Below the pieces are notes generated by a model, which saw only the letters and a list, made by a program, of their open reading frames with translations, did no database searches and was not told the origin of the DNA. The translations under genes and the position numbers were made by a program. Of a stretch of 64,000 nt of DNA, positions 24,318-38,730 are shown piece by piece (within the stretch, counting starts at the first letter, position 1; every line of letters starts with the position of its first letter). The stretch spans positions 29,548,586-29,612,585 of the forward strand of contig OX940871.1 in NCBI GenBank assembly GCA_954871525.1, written 5' to 3'. This stretch comes from Parietaria judaica. Its lineage: Eukaryota; Streptophyta; Magnoliopsida; Rosales; Urticaceae.

Positions 24318-27129
24318 CAAATTCCAATGTATAAGCCCTAAAATCATTATTTTTTCAGTTGGTTCAAAATTTAAGATTGTAAAAAATGTCAAATAAAGAA
24401 ATGCTATAGGAAATGCTATAGCATTTCTTATTGCATTTCTCGTCAACAATTTAATCATTGCATATTTTTGCATGAGAACTCTTGTTATATTCAAATTCCA
24501 ATGTATAAGATCTAAAATCATCATTTTTTCAATTGGTTCGAAATTTAAGGTTGTAAAAAATGTAAAATAAAAAAATTCTATAGGAAATTCTATAGCATTT
24601 CTTATGGCATTTATCGTCAACAATTTAATCCTTGCATATTTTTGCATGAGAATTCTTGTTATATTCAAATTCCAATGTATAAGCCCTAAAATCATAATTT
24701 TTTCAACTGGTTCGAAATTTAACGTTGTAAAAAATGTAAAATAAAGAAATGCTATAGGAAATTCTATAGCATTTCCTATGGCATTTCTCGTCAACAATTT
24801 AATCCGTGCATATTTTTGCATGAGAACTCTTGTAATATTCAAATTCCAATGTGTAAGCTTTAAAATCATTATTTTTTCAATCGGTTCGAAATTTAAGGTT
24901 GTAAAAAATGTAAAATAAAGAAATGCTATAGGAAATGCTATAGCATTTCGTATGGCAAATCTCGTTAACAATTTAATCCTTGCATATTTTTGTATGAGAA
25001 CTCTTGTTATATTCAAATTCCAATGTATAAGCCCTAAAATCATTATTTTTTCAATTGGTTCGAAATTTTAGGTCGTAAACAATGTAAAATAAAGAAATGC
25101 TATAGGAAATGCTATAGCATCTCCTATGGCATTTCTCCTCAACAATTTAATCCTTGCATATTTTTGCATGAGAACTCTTGTTATATTCCAATTCCAATGT
25201 ATAAGCCCTAAAATCGTTATTTTTTCAATTGGTTCGAAATTTAAGGTTGTAAAAAATGTCAAATAAAGAAATGCTAAAGGAAATGCTATAGCATTTCATA
25301 TGGCATTTCTCGTTAACAATTTAATCCTTGCATATTTTTGCATGAGAACTCTTGTTTTAATCAAATTCCAATGTATAAGCCCTAAAATCATTATTTTTTC
25401 AATTGGTTCGAAATTTTAGGTCGTAAACAATGTAAAATAAAGAAATGCTATAGGAAATGCTATAGCATCTCCTATGTCATTTCTCGTCAACAATTTAATC
25501 CTTGCATATTTTTGCACGAGAACTCTTGTTATATTCCAATTCCAATGTATAAGCCCTAAAATCATTATTTTTTCAATTGGTTCGAAATTTAAGGTTGTAA
25601 AAAATGTCAAATAAAGAAATCCTATAGGAAATGCTATAGCATTTCGTATGGCATTTCTCGTTAACAATTTAATCCTTGCATATTTTTGCATGAGAACTCT
25701 TGTTGTATTCAAATTCCAATGTATAAGCCCTAAAATCATTATTTTTTACATTGGTTCGAAATTTAAGGTTGTAAAAAATGTAAAATAAGGAAATGCTATA
25801 GGAAATGCTATAGCATTTCCTATGGCATTTCTCGTCAACAATTTAATCCTTGCATATTTTGGCATGAGAACTCTTGTTATATTCAAATTTCAATGTATAA
25901 GCCCTAAAATCATTATTTTTTCAATTGGTTCGAAATTTAAGGTTGTAAAAAATGTCAAATAAAGAAATGCTATAGGAAATGCTATAGCATTTCGTATGGC
26001 ATTTCTCGTCAACAATTTAATCCTTGCATATTTTGGCAAGAGAACTCTTGTTATATTCAAATTCCAACGAATAAGCCCTAAAATCATTTTTTTTTCAATT
26101 AGTTCGATTTTTAGGTCGTAAACAATGTAGAATAAAGAAATGCTATAGGAAGTGCTATAGCATTTCCTATGGCATTTCTCGTCAAAAATTTAATCGTTGC
26201 ATATTTTTTCATGAGAACTCTTGTAATATTAAAATTCCAATGTATAAGCCCTAAAATCATTATTTTTTCAATTGGTTCAAAATTTAAGGTTGTAAAAAAT
26301 GTAAAGTAAAGAAATGCTATAGGAAATGCTATAGCATTTCGTATGGCATTTCTCGTCAACAATTTAATCCTTGCATATTTTTGCATGAGAACTCTTATTA
26401 TATTCAAATTCCAATGTATAAGCCCTAAAATCATTATTTTTTCAATTGGTTCGAAATTTAAGGTTGTAAAAAATGTAAAATAAAAAAATTCTATAGGAAA
26501 TTCTATAGCATTTCCTATGGCATTTCTCGTCAACAATTTAATCCTTGCTTATTTTTTCATGAGAATTCTTGTTATATTCAAATTCCAATGTATAAGCCCT
26601 AAAATCATTATTTTTTCAAATGGTTAAAAATTTAAGGTTGTAAAAAATGTAACATAAAGAAATGCTGTAGGAAATGTTATAGCATTTCCTATGGCATTTC
26701 TCGTCAACAATTTATCCTTGCATATTTTGGCACGAGAACTCTTGTTATATTCGAATTCCAATGTATAAGCCCTAAAATCATTATTTTTTCAATTGGTTCG
26801 AAATTTAAGGTTGTAAAAAATGTCAAATATAGAAATGCTATAGGAAATGCTATAGCATTTCCTATGGCATTTCTCGTCATTAATTTAATCCTTGCATATT
26901 TTTGCATGCGAACTCTTGGTATATTCAAATTCTGATGTATAAGCCCTAAAATCATTATTTTTTCAATTGGTTCGAAATTTTAGGTTGTAAACAATGTAAA
27001 ATAAAGAAATGCTATAGGAAATGCTAGCATTTCCTATGGAATTTCTCGTCAACAATTTAATCCTTGCATATTTGTGCATGAGAACTCTTGTTATATTCAA
27101 ATTCCAATGTATAACCTTTAAATCATTAT

Positions 27130-30058
27130 TTTTTCAATTGGTTCGAAATTTAAGGTTGTAAAAAATGTAAAATAAAGAAATGCTATAGGAAATGCTATAG
27201 CATTTCGTATGGCATTTCTCGTTAACAATTTAATCCTTGCATATTTTTGCATGAGAACTCTTTTTATATTCAAATTCTAATGTATAAGCCCTAAAATCAT
27301 TATTTTTTCAATTGGTTCGAAATTTTAGGTCGTAAACAAAGTAAAATAAATAAATGCTATAGCATTTCCTATGGCATTTCTCGTCAACAATTTAATCCTT
27401 GCATATTTTTGCATGAGAACTCTTGTTATATTCCATTCCAATGTATAAGCCCTAAAATCATTATTTTTTCAATTGGTTCGAAATTTAAGGTTGTAAAAAA
27501 TGTCAAATAAAGAAATGCTATAAGAAATGCTATAGCATTTTGTATGGCATTTCCCGTTAACAATTTAATCCTTGCATATTTTGGCATGAGAACTCTTGTT
27601 ATATTCAAATTCCAATGTATAAGCTCTAAAATCATTATTTTTTCAATTGGTTCGATTTTTAGGTCGTAAACAATGTAAAATAAAGAAATTCTATAGGAAG
27701 TGCTATAGCATTTCCTATGGCATTTCTCGTCAACAATTTAATCCTTGCATATTTTTTCATGAGAACGCTTGTAATATTAAAATTCCAATGTATAAGCCCT
27801 ATAATCATTATTTTTTCAATTGGTTCGAAATTTAAGGTTGTAAAAAATGTAAAGCATTTCCTATGGCATTTCTCGTCAACAATTTAATCCTTGCATATTT
27901 TTGTATGAGAACTCTTGTTATATTCAAATTCCAATGTATAAGACCTAAAATCATTATTTTTTCAATTGGTTAGAAATTTTAGGACGTAAACAATGTAAAA
28001 TAAAGAAATGTTATAGGAAACGCTAGCATTTCTTATGGCATTTCTCGTCAAAAATTTATTCCTTGCATATTTTTGCATGAGAACTCTTTTTATATTCAAA
28101 TTCCAATGTATAAACTTTAAAATCATTATTTTTTCAATTAGTTCAAAATTTAAGGTTGTAAAAAATGTAAAATAAAGAAATGCTATAGGAAATGCTATTG
28201 CATTTCGTATGGCATTTATCGTTAACAATTTAATCCTTGCATATTTTTGCATGAGAACTCTTTTTATATTCAAATTCCAATGTATAAGCCCTAAAATCAT
28301 TATTTTTTCAATTGGTTCGATTTTTAGGTCGTAAACAATGTAAAATAAAGAAATTCTATAGGAAGTGCTATAGCATTTCCTATGGAATTTCTCGTCAACA
28401 ATTTAATCCTTGCATATTTTTTCATGAGAACGCTCGTAATATTAAAATTCCAATGTATAAGTTCTAAAATCATTATTTTTTCAATTGGTTCGACTTTTGG
28501 GTCGTAAACAATGTAAAATAAAGAAATTCCATAGGAAATGCTATAGCATTTCCTATGGAATTTAACGTCAACAATTTAATCCTTGCATATTTTTGCATGA
28601 GAACGCTTGTAATATTAAAATTCCAATGTATAAGCCCTAAAATCATTATTTTTTCAATTGGTTCGAAATTTAAGGTTGTAAAAAATGTAAAATAAAGAAA
28701 TGCTATAGAAAATGCTATAGCATTTCCTATGGCATTTCTCGTCAACAATTTAATCCTTGCATATTTTTGCATGAGAACTCTTGTTATATTTAAATTCCAA
28801 TATATAAGCCCTAAAATCATTATTTTTTAAATTGGTTTGGAAATTTAAGGTTGTAAAAAATGTCAAATAAAGAAATGCTATAGGAAATGCTATAGCATTT
28901 CATATGGCATTTCTCGTCAACAATTTAATCCTTGTATATTTTTGCATGAGAACTCTTGTTATTTTCAAATTCCAATGTATAAGCCGTAAAATCATTATTT
29001 TTTCAATTGGTTCAAATTTAAGGTTGTAAAAAATGTAAAATAAAGAAATGCTATAGGAAATGCTATTGCATTTCGTATGGCATTTATCGTTAACAATTTA
29101 ATCCTTGCATATTTTTTCATGAGAACTCTTTTTATATTCAAATTCCAATGTATAAGCCCTAAAATCATTATTTTTTCAATTGGTTCGAAATTTTAGGTCG
29201 TAAACAATGTAAAATAAAGAAATGCTATAGCATTTCCTATGGCATTTCTCGTCAACAATTTAATCCTTGCATATTTTTGCTTGAGAACTCTTGTTATATT
29301 CCATTCCAATGTATAAGCCCTAAAATCATTATTTTTTCAATTGGTTCGAAATTTAAGGTTGTAAAAAATGTCAAATAAAGAAATGCTATAAGAAATGCTA
29401 TAGCATTTTGTATGGCATTTCCCGTCAATAATTTAATCCTTGCATATTTTGGCATGAGAACTCTTGTTATATTCAAATTCCAATGTATAAGCCCTAAAAT
29501 CATTATTTTTTCAATTGGTTCGATTTTTAGGTCGTAAACAATGTAAAATAAAGAAATTCTATAGGAAGTGCTATAGCATTTCCTATGGCATTTCTCGTCA
29601 ACAATTTAATCCTTGCATATTTTTTAATGAGAACGCTTGTAATATTAAAATTCCAATGTATAAGCCCTATAATCATTATTTTTTCAATTGGTTCAAAATT
29701 TAAGGTTGTAAAAAATGTAAAGCATTTCCTATGGCATTTCTCGTCAACAATTTAATCCTTGCATATTTTTGCATGAGAACTCTTGTTATATTCAAATTCC
29801 AATGTATAAGACCTACAATCATTATTTTTTCAATTGGTTAGAAATTTTAGGACGCAAACAATGTAAAATAAAGAAATGCTATAGGAAACGCTAGCATTTC
29901 TTATGGCATTTCTCGTCAAAAATTTATTCCTTGCATATTTTTGCATGAGAACTCTTGTTATATTCAAATTCCAATGTATAAACTTTAAAATCATTATTTT
30001 TTCAATTAGTTCAAAATTTAAGGTTGTAAAAAATGTAAAATAAAGAAATGCTATAGGA
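27130..30058 (-). repeat. Duplicated ~1.06-kb block at 1868-bp offset
   Basis: About 27130-28190 recurs at 28998-30058. Shared diagnostic variants are the truncated TATTCCATTCC monomer, GGTTCGATTTTTAGG, a dyad lacking its left arm (GTAAAGCATTTCC) and GGACGTAAACAATG or GGACGCAAACAATG. The order of variants is preserved. The same set appears again in array D at about 60550-61610. Confidence 0.78.
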
Positions 30059-32102
30059 AATGCTATAGCGGTTCCTATGGCAATTCTCGTCAACAATTTA
30101 ATCATTGCAGATTTTTGCATGAGAACTCTTGTTATATTTAAATTCCAATGTATAAGCCGTAAAATCATTATTTTTTCAATTGGTTCGAAATTTAAGGTTG
30201 TAAAAAATGTAAAATAAAGAAATGCTATAGGAAATGCTATTGCATTTCGTATGGCATTTCTCGTTAACAATTTAATACTTGCATATTTTTGCATGACAAC
30301 TCTTTTTATATTCAAATTCCAATGTATAAGCCCTAAATTCATTATTTTTTCAATTTGTTCGAAATTTTAGGTCGTAAACAATGTAAAATAAAGAAATTCT
30401 ATAGCATTTCCTATGGCATTTCTCGTCAACAATTTAATCCTTGCATATTTTTGCATGAGAACTCTTGTTATATTCCATTCCAATGTATAAGCCATAAAAT
30501 CATTATTTTTTCAATTGGTTCAAAATTTAAGGTTGTAAAAAATGTCAAATAAAGAAATGCTATAAGAAATGCTATAGCATTTCGTATGGCATTTCTCGTT
30601 AACAATTTAATCCTTGCATATTTTTGCATGAGAACTCTTATTATATTCAAATTCCAATGTATAAGCCCTAAAATCATTATTTTTTCAATTGGTTCGAAAT
30701 TTAAGGTTGTAAAAAATGTAAAATAAAGAAATGCTATAGGGAATTCTATAGCTTTTTCTATGGCATTTCTCGTCAACAATTTAATCCTTGCATATTTTGG
30801 CATGAGAACTCTTGTTATATTCAAATTTCAATGTATAACGTCCTAAAATCATTATTTTTTCAATTGGTGTTGTAAAAAATGTCAAATAAAGAAATGCTAT
30901 AGGAAATGCTATAGAATTTTGTATGGCATTTACCGTCAATAATTTAATCCTTGCATATTTTGGCATGAGAACTCTTGTTATATTCAAATTCCAATGTATA
31001 AATCCTAAAATCATTATTTTTTCAATTGGTTTGATTTTTAGGTCGTAAACAATGTAAAATAAAGATATTCTATAGGAAGTGCTATAGCATTTCCTATGGC
31101 ATTTCTCGTCAACAATTTAATCCTTGCATATTTTTTCATGAGAACGCTTGTAATATTAAAATTCCAATGTATAAGTCCTAAAATCATTATTTTTTCAATT
31201 GGTTCGACTTTTAGGTCGTAAACAATGTAAAATAAAGAAATGCTATAGGAAATGCTATAACGTCAACAATTTAATCCTTGCATATTTTTGCATGAGAACG
31301 CTTGTAATATTAAAATTCCAAAGTATAAGCCCTAAAATCATTATTTTTTCAACTGGTTCGAAATTTAAGGTTGTAAAAAATGTAAAATAAAGAAATGCTA
31401 TAGAAAATGCTATAGCATTTCCTATGGAATTTCTCGTCAACAATTTAATCCTTGCATATTTTTACATGAGAACTCTTGTTAAATTCAAATTCCAATGTAT
31501 AAGCCCTAAAATCATTATTTTTTCAATTGGTTCGAAATTTAAGGTTGTAAAAAATGTAAAATAAAGAAATGCTATAGGAAATGCTATAGCATTTCCTATG
31601 GCATTTCTCGTCAACAATTTAATCCTTGCGTATTTTTGCATGAGAACTCTTGTTATATTCAAATTCCAATGTATAAGCCCTAAAATCATTATTTTTTCAA
31701 TTGGTTCGAAATTTTAGGTCGTAAACAATGTAAAATAAAGAAATGCTATAGGAAATGCTATAGCATTTCGTATGGCATTTCTCGTCAACAATTTAATCCT
31801 TGCATATTTTTGCTTGAGAACTCTTGTTATATTCAAATTCCAATGTATAAGCCCTAAAATCATTATTATTTCAATTGGTTCGACTTTTAGGTCGTAAACA
31901 ATGTAAAATAAAGAAAGGCTATAGGAAATGCTATAGCATTTACTATGGAATTTAACGTCAACAATTTAATCCTTGCATACTTTTGCATGAGAACGCTTGT
32001 AATATTAAAATTCCAATGTATAAGCCCTATAATCATTATTTTTTCAATTGGTTCGAAATTTAAGGTTGTAAAAAATGTAAAGCATTTCCTATGGCATTTA
32101 TC

Positions 32103-32126
32103 GTCAACAATTTAATCAACAATTTA
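32103..32126. repeat. 12-bp tandem duplication inside a monomer
   Basis: TCAACAATTTAA occurs twice in direct succession. The closest relatives of this monomer (near 34310 and 62300) have it once. It is one of few indels outside the dyad block. Confidence 0.85.
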
Positions 32127-34899
32127 ATCCTTGCATATTTTTGCATGAGAACTCTTGTTATATTCAAATTCCAATGTATAAGCCCTAAAATCATTATTTT
32201 TTCAATTGGTTAGAAATTTTAGGTCGTAAACAATGTAAAATAAAGAAATGCTATAGCATTTCCTATGGCATTTCTCGTCAACAATTTAATCCTTGCATAT
32301 TTTTGCATGAAAACTCTTGTTATATTCCATTCCAATGTATAAGCCCTAAAATCATTAGTTTTTCAATTGGTTCGAAATTTAAGGTTGTAAAAAATGTCAA
32401 ATAAAGAAATGCTATAAGAAATGCTATAGCATTTCGTATGGCATTTCTCGTTAACAATTTAATCCTTGCATATTTTTGCATGAGAACTCTTATTATATTC
32501 AAATTCCAATGTATAAACCCTAAAATCATTATTTTTTCAATTGGTTCGAAATTTAAGGTTGTAAAAAATGTAAAAATAAAGAAATGCTATATAAAATGCT
32601 ATTGCATTTCGTATGGCATTTCTCGTTAACAATTTAATACTTGCATATTTTTGCATGAGAACTCTTTTTATATTCAAATTCCAATGTATAAGCCCTAAAA
32701 TAATTATTTTTTCAATTGGTTCGAAATTTTAGGTCGTAAACAATGTAAAATAAAGAAATGCTATAGCTTTTTCTATGGCATTTCTCGTCAACAATTTAAT
32801 CCTTGCATATTTTGGCATGAGAACTCTTGTTATATTCAAATTTCAATGTATAACGTCCTAAAATCATTATTTTTTCAATTGGTGTTGTAAAAAATGTTAA
32901 ATAAAGAAATGCTATAGGAAATGCTATAGCATTTTGTATGGCATTTCCCGTCAACAATTTAATCCTTGCATATTTTGGCATGAGAACTCTTGTTATATTC
33001 CATTCCAATGTATAAGCCCTAAAATCATTATTTTTTCAATTGGTTCGAAATTTAAGGTTGTAAAAAATGTCAAATAAAGAAATGCTATAAGAAATGCTAT
33101 AGCATTTTGTATGGCATTTCCCGTCAATAATTTAATCCTTGCATATTTTGGCTTGAGAACTCTTGTTATATTCAAATTCCAATGTATAAGCTCTAAAATC
33201 ATTATTTTTTCAATTGGTTCGATTTTTAGGTCGTAAACAATGTAAAATAAAGAAATTCTATAGGAAGTGCTATAGCATTTCCTATGGCATTTCTCGTCAA
33301 CAATTTAATCCTTGCATATTTTTCCATGAGAACGCTTGTAATATTAAAATTCCAATGTATAAGTCTTAAAATAATTATTTTTTCAATTGGTTCGACTTTT
33401 AGGTCGTAAACAATGTAAAATAAAGAAATGCTATAGGAAATGCTATAGCATTTCCTATGGAATTTAACGTCAACAATTTAATCCTTGCATATTTTTGCAT
33501 GAGAACGCTTGTAATATTAAAATTCCAAAGTATAAGCCCTAAAATCATTATTTTTTCAACTGGTTCGAAATTTAAGTTTGTAAAAAATGTAAAATAAAGA
33601 AATGCTATAGAAAATGCTATAGCATTTCCTATGGAATTTCTCGTCAACAATTTAATCCTTGCATATTTTTACATGAGAACTCTTGTTATATTCAAATTCC
33701 AATGTATAAGCCCTAAAATCATTATTTTTTCAATTGGTTCGAAATTTAAGGTTGTAAAAAATGTAAAATAATGAAATGCTATAGGAAATGCTATAGCATT
33801 TCGTATGGCATTTCTCGTCAACAATTTAATCATTGCGTATTTTTGCATGAGAACTCATGTTATATTCAAATTCCAATGTATAAGCCCTAAAATCAATATT
33901 TTTTCAATTGGTTCGAAATTTTAGGTCGTAAAAAATGTAAAATAATGAAATGCTATAGGAAATGCTATAGCATTTCGTATGGCATTTCTCGTCAACAATT
34001 TAATCCTTGCATATTTTTGCTTGAGAACTTTTGTTATATTCAAATTCCAATGTATAAGCCCTAAAATCATTATTTTTTCAATTGGTTCGAGTTTTAGGTC
34101 GTAAACAATGTAAAATAAAGAAAGGCTATAGGAAATGCTATAGCATTTACTATGGAATTTAACATCAACAATTTAATCATTGCATACTTTTGCATGAGAA
34201 CGCTTGTAATATTAAAATTCCAATGTATAAGCCCTATAATCATTATTTTTTCAATTGGTTCGAAATTTAAGGTTGTAAAAAATGTAAAGCATTTCCTATG
34301 GCATTTATCGTCAACAATTTAATCCTTGCATATTTTTGCATGAGAACTCTTGCTATATTCAAATTCCAATGTATAAGCCCTAAAATCGTTATTTTTTCAA
34401 TTGGTTAGAAATTGTAGGACGTAAACAATGTAAAATAAAGAAATGCTATAGGAAACGCTAGCATTTCTTATGGCATTTCTCGTCAAAAATTTATTCCTTG
34501 CATATTTTTGCATGAGAACTCTTGTTATATTCAAATTCCAATGTATAAACTTTAAAATCATTATTTTTTCAATTAGTTCAAAATTTAAGGTTGTAAAAAA
34601 TGTAAAATAAAGAAATGCTATAGGAAATGCTATAGCATTTCCTATGACATTTCTCGTCAACAATTTAATCATTGCAGATTTTTGCATGAGAACTCTTGTT
34701 ATATTCAAATTCAAATGTATAAACATTGAAATCGTTATTTTTTCAATTGGTTCGAAATTGAAGGTTGTAAAAAATGTAAAATAAAGAAATGCTATAGGAA
34801 ATGCTATAGCATTTCCTATGGCATTCCTCGTCAACAATTTAATCCTTGCATATTTTTGCATGAGAACTCTTGTTATATTCAAATTCCAATGTAAAAGCC

Positions 34900-37800
34900 C
34901 TAAAATCACTATTTTTTCAATTGGTTCGAAATTTAAGGTTGTAAAAAATGTCAAATAAAGTAATGCTATAGTAAATGCTATAGCATTTCCTATGGCATTT
35001 CTCGTCAACAATATAATCCTTGCATATTTTTGCATGAGAACTCTTGTTATATTCAAATTCCATTGTATAAGCCCTAAAATCTTTATTTTTTCAATTGGTT
35101 CGAAATTTAAGGTTGTAAAAAATGTCAAATAAAGAAATGCTATAGGAAATGCTATAGCATTTCCTATGGCATTTCTCGTCAACAATTTAATCCTTGCATA
35201 TTTTTTCATGAGAACTCTTGTTATATTCAAATTCCAATGTATAAGCCCTAAAATCATTATTTTTTCAATAGGTTCGAAATTTAAGGTTGTAAAAAATGTC
35301 AAATAAAGAAATGCTATAGGAAATGCTATATGGCATTTCTCGTCAACAATATAATCCTTGCATATTTTTTCATGAGAACTCTTGTTATATTCAAACTCCA
35401 ATGTATAAGCCCTAAAATCATTATTTTTTCAATTCGTTCGAAATTTAAGGTTGTAAAAATTGTCAAATAAAGAAATGCTATAGGAAATGCTATAGCATTT
35501 CCTATGGCATTTCTCGTCAACAATTTAATCCTTGCATATTTTTGCATGAGAACTCTTGTTATATTCAAATTCCAATGTATAAGCCCTAAAATCATTATTT
35601 TTTCAATTGTTTCGAAATTTACGGTTGTAAAAAATGTCAAATAAAGAAATATAGCACTTCCTATGTCATTTCTCGTCAACAATTTAATCCTTGCATATTT
35701 TTTCATGAGAACTCTTGTTATTATCAAATTCCAATGTATAAGCCCTAAAATCATTATTTTTTCAATTGGTTCGAAATTTAAGGTTGTAAAAAATGTCAAA
35801 TAAAGAAATGCTATAGGAAATGCTATAGCATTTCCTATGGCATTTCTAGTCAACAATATAATCCTTGCATATTTTTGCATGAGAACTCTTGTTATATTCA
35901 AATTCCAATGTATAAGCCCTAAAATCATTATTTTTTCAATTGGTTCGAAATTATTGTCAAATAAAGAAATGCTATAGGAAATGCTATAGCATTTCCTATG
36001 GCATTTCTCGTCAACAATTTATTCCTTGCATATTTTTGCATGAGAACTCTTGTTATATTCAAATTCCAATGTATAAGCCCTAAAATAATTATTTTTTCAA
36101 TTGGTTCGAAATTTAAGGTTGTAAAAAATGTCAAATAGAGAAATATAGCATTTCTTATGGCATTTCTCGTCAACAATTTAATCCTTGCATATTTTTGCAT
36201 GAGAACTCTTTTTATATTCAAATTCCAATGTATAAGCCCTAAAATCATTTTTTTTCAATTTGTTCAAAATTTAAGGTTGTAAAAAATGTAAAATAAAGAA
36301 ATGCTATAGAAAATGCTATAGCATTTCCTATGGCATTTCTCGTCAACAATTCAATCCTTGCATATTTTTGCATGAGAACTCTTGTTATATTCAAATTCCA
36401 ATGTATAAGCCCTAAAATCATTATTTTTTCAATTGGTTCGAAATTTAAGGTTGTAAAAAATGTCAAATAAAGAAATGCTATAGGAAATGCTATAGCATTT
36501 CCTATGGCATTTCTCGTCAACAATTTAATCCTTGCATATTTTTGCATGAGAACTCTCGTTATATTTAAATTCCAATGTATAAGCCCTAAAATTATTATTT
36601 TTTCAATTGGTTTGACTTTTAGGTCGTAAACAATGTAAAATAAAGAAATGCTATAGGAAATGCTATAGCATTTCGTATGGCATTTCTCGTCAACAATTTA
36701 ATCCTTGCATATTTTTGCATGAGAACTCTTGTTATATTCAAATTCCAATGTATAAGCCCTAAAATCATTATTTTTTCAATTGGTTCAAAATTTAAGGTTG
36801 TAAAAAATGTCAAATAAAGTAATGCTATAGGAAATGCTATAGCATTTCCTATGGCATTTCTCGTCAACAATATAATCCTTGCATATTTTTGCATGAGAAC
36901 TCTTGTTATATTCAAATTCCATTGTATAAGCCCTAAAATCTTTATTTTTTCAATTGGTTCGAAATTTAAGGTTGTAAAAAATGTCAAATAAAGAAATGCT
37001 ATAGGAAATGCTATAGCATTTCCTATGGCATTTCTCGTCAACAATTTAATCCTTGCATATTTTTTCATGAGAACTCTTGTTATATTCAAATTCCAATGTA
37101 TAAGCCCTAAAATCTTTATTTTTTCAATAGGTTCGAAATTTAAGGTTGTAAAAAATGTCAAATAAAGAAATGCTATAGGAAATGCTATATGGCATTTCTC
37201 GTCAACAATATAATCCTTGCATATTTTTTCATGAGAACTCTTGTTATATTCAAACTCCAATGTATAAGCCCTAAAATCATTATTTTTTAAATTGGTTCGA
37301 AATTTAAGGTTGTAAAAATTGTCAAATAAAGAAATGCTATAGGAAATGCTATAGCATTTCCTATGGCATTTCTCGTCAACAATTTAATCCTTGCATATTT
37401 TTGCATGAGAACTCTTGTTATATTCAAATTCCAATGTATAAGCCCTAAACTCATTATTTTTTCAATTGTTTCGAAATTTAAGGTTGTAAAAAATGTCAAA
37501 TAAAGAAATATAGCACTTCCTATGGCATTTCTCGTCAACAATATAATCCTTGCATATTTTTGCATGAGAACTCTTGTTATATTCAAATTCCAATGTATAA
37601 GCCCTAAAATCATTATTTTTTCAATTGGTTCGAAATTTAAGGTTGTAAAAAATGTAAAATAAAGAAATGCTATAGGAAATAGCATTTCCTATGGCATTTC
37701 TCGTCAACAATTTAATCCTTGCATATTATTTCATGAGAACTCTTGTTATTATCAAATTCCAATGTATAAGCCCTAAAATCATTATTTTTTCAATTGGTTC

Positions 37801-38730
37801 GAAATTTAAGGTTGTAAAAAATGTCAAATAAAGAAATGCTATAGGAAATGCTATAGCAGTTCCTATGGCATTTCTAGTCAACAATATAATCCTTGCATAT
37901 TTTTGCATGAGAACTCTTGTTATATTCAAATTCCAATGTATAAGCCCTAAAATCATTATTTTTTCAATTGGTTCGAAATTATTGTCAAATAAAGAAATGC
38001 TATAGGAAATGCTATAGCATTTCCTATGGCATTTCTCGTCAACAATTTATTCCTTGCATATTTTTGCATGAGAACTCTTGTTATATTCAAATTCCAATGT
38101 ATAAGCCCTAAAATAATTATTTTTTCAATTGGTTCGAAATTTAAGGTTGTAAAAAATGTCAAATAGAGAAATATAGCATTTCCTATGTCATTTCTCGTCA
38201 ACAATTTAATCCTTGCATATTTTTGCATGAGAACTCTTTTTATATTCAAATTCCAATGTATAAGCCCTAAAATCATTTTTTTTCAATTTGTTCAAAATTT
38301 AAGGTTGTAAAAAATGTAAAATAAAGAAATGCTATAGGAAATGCTATAGCATTTCCTATGGCATTTCTCGTCAACAATTCAATCCTTGCATATTTTTGCA
38401 TGAGAACTCTTGTTATATTCAAATTCCAATGTATAAGCCCTAAAATCATTATTTTTTCAATTGGTTCGAAATTTAAGGTTGTAAAAAATGTCAAATAAAG
38501 AAATGCTATAGGAAATGCTATAGCATTTCATATGGCATTTCTCGTCAACAATTTAATCCTTGCATATTTTTGCATGAGAACTCTCGTTATATTTAAATTC
38601 CAATGTATAAGCCCTAAAATCATTATTTTTTCAATTGGTTTGACTTTTAGGTCGTAAACAATGTAAAATAAAGAAATGCTATAGGAAATGCTATAGCATT
38701 TCGTATGGCATTTCTCGTCAACAATTTAAT
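34900..38730 (-). repeat. Tandem higher-order duplication, 1.86-2.03-kb offset
   Basis: About 34900-36700 recurs at about 36760-38730. The offset is 1859 bp at the left (dyad variant GCTATATGGCATTTC at about 35325 and 37184) and 2028 bp at the right (monomers at 35928 and 37956), because the second copy has one additional monomer near 37540-37710. Shared markers include AAAGTAATGC, GAAATATAGCACTTCC and GGTTCGAAATTATTGTC. Part of the block also matches the end of the window (about 62890-63650). Confidence 0.8.
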
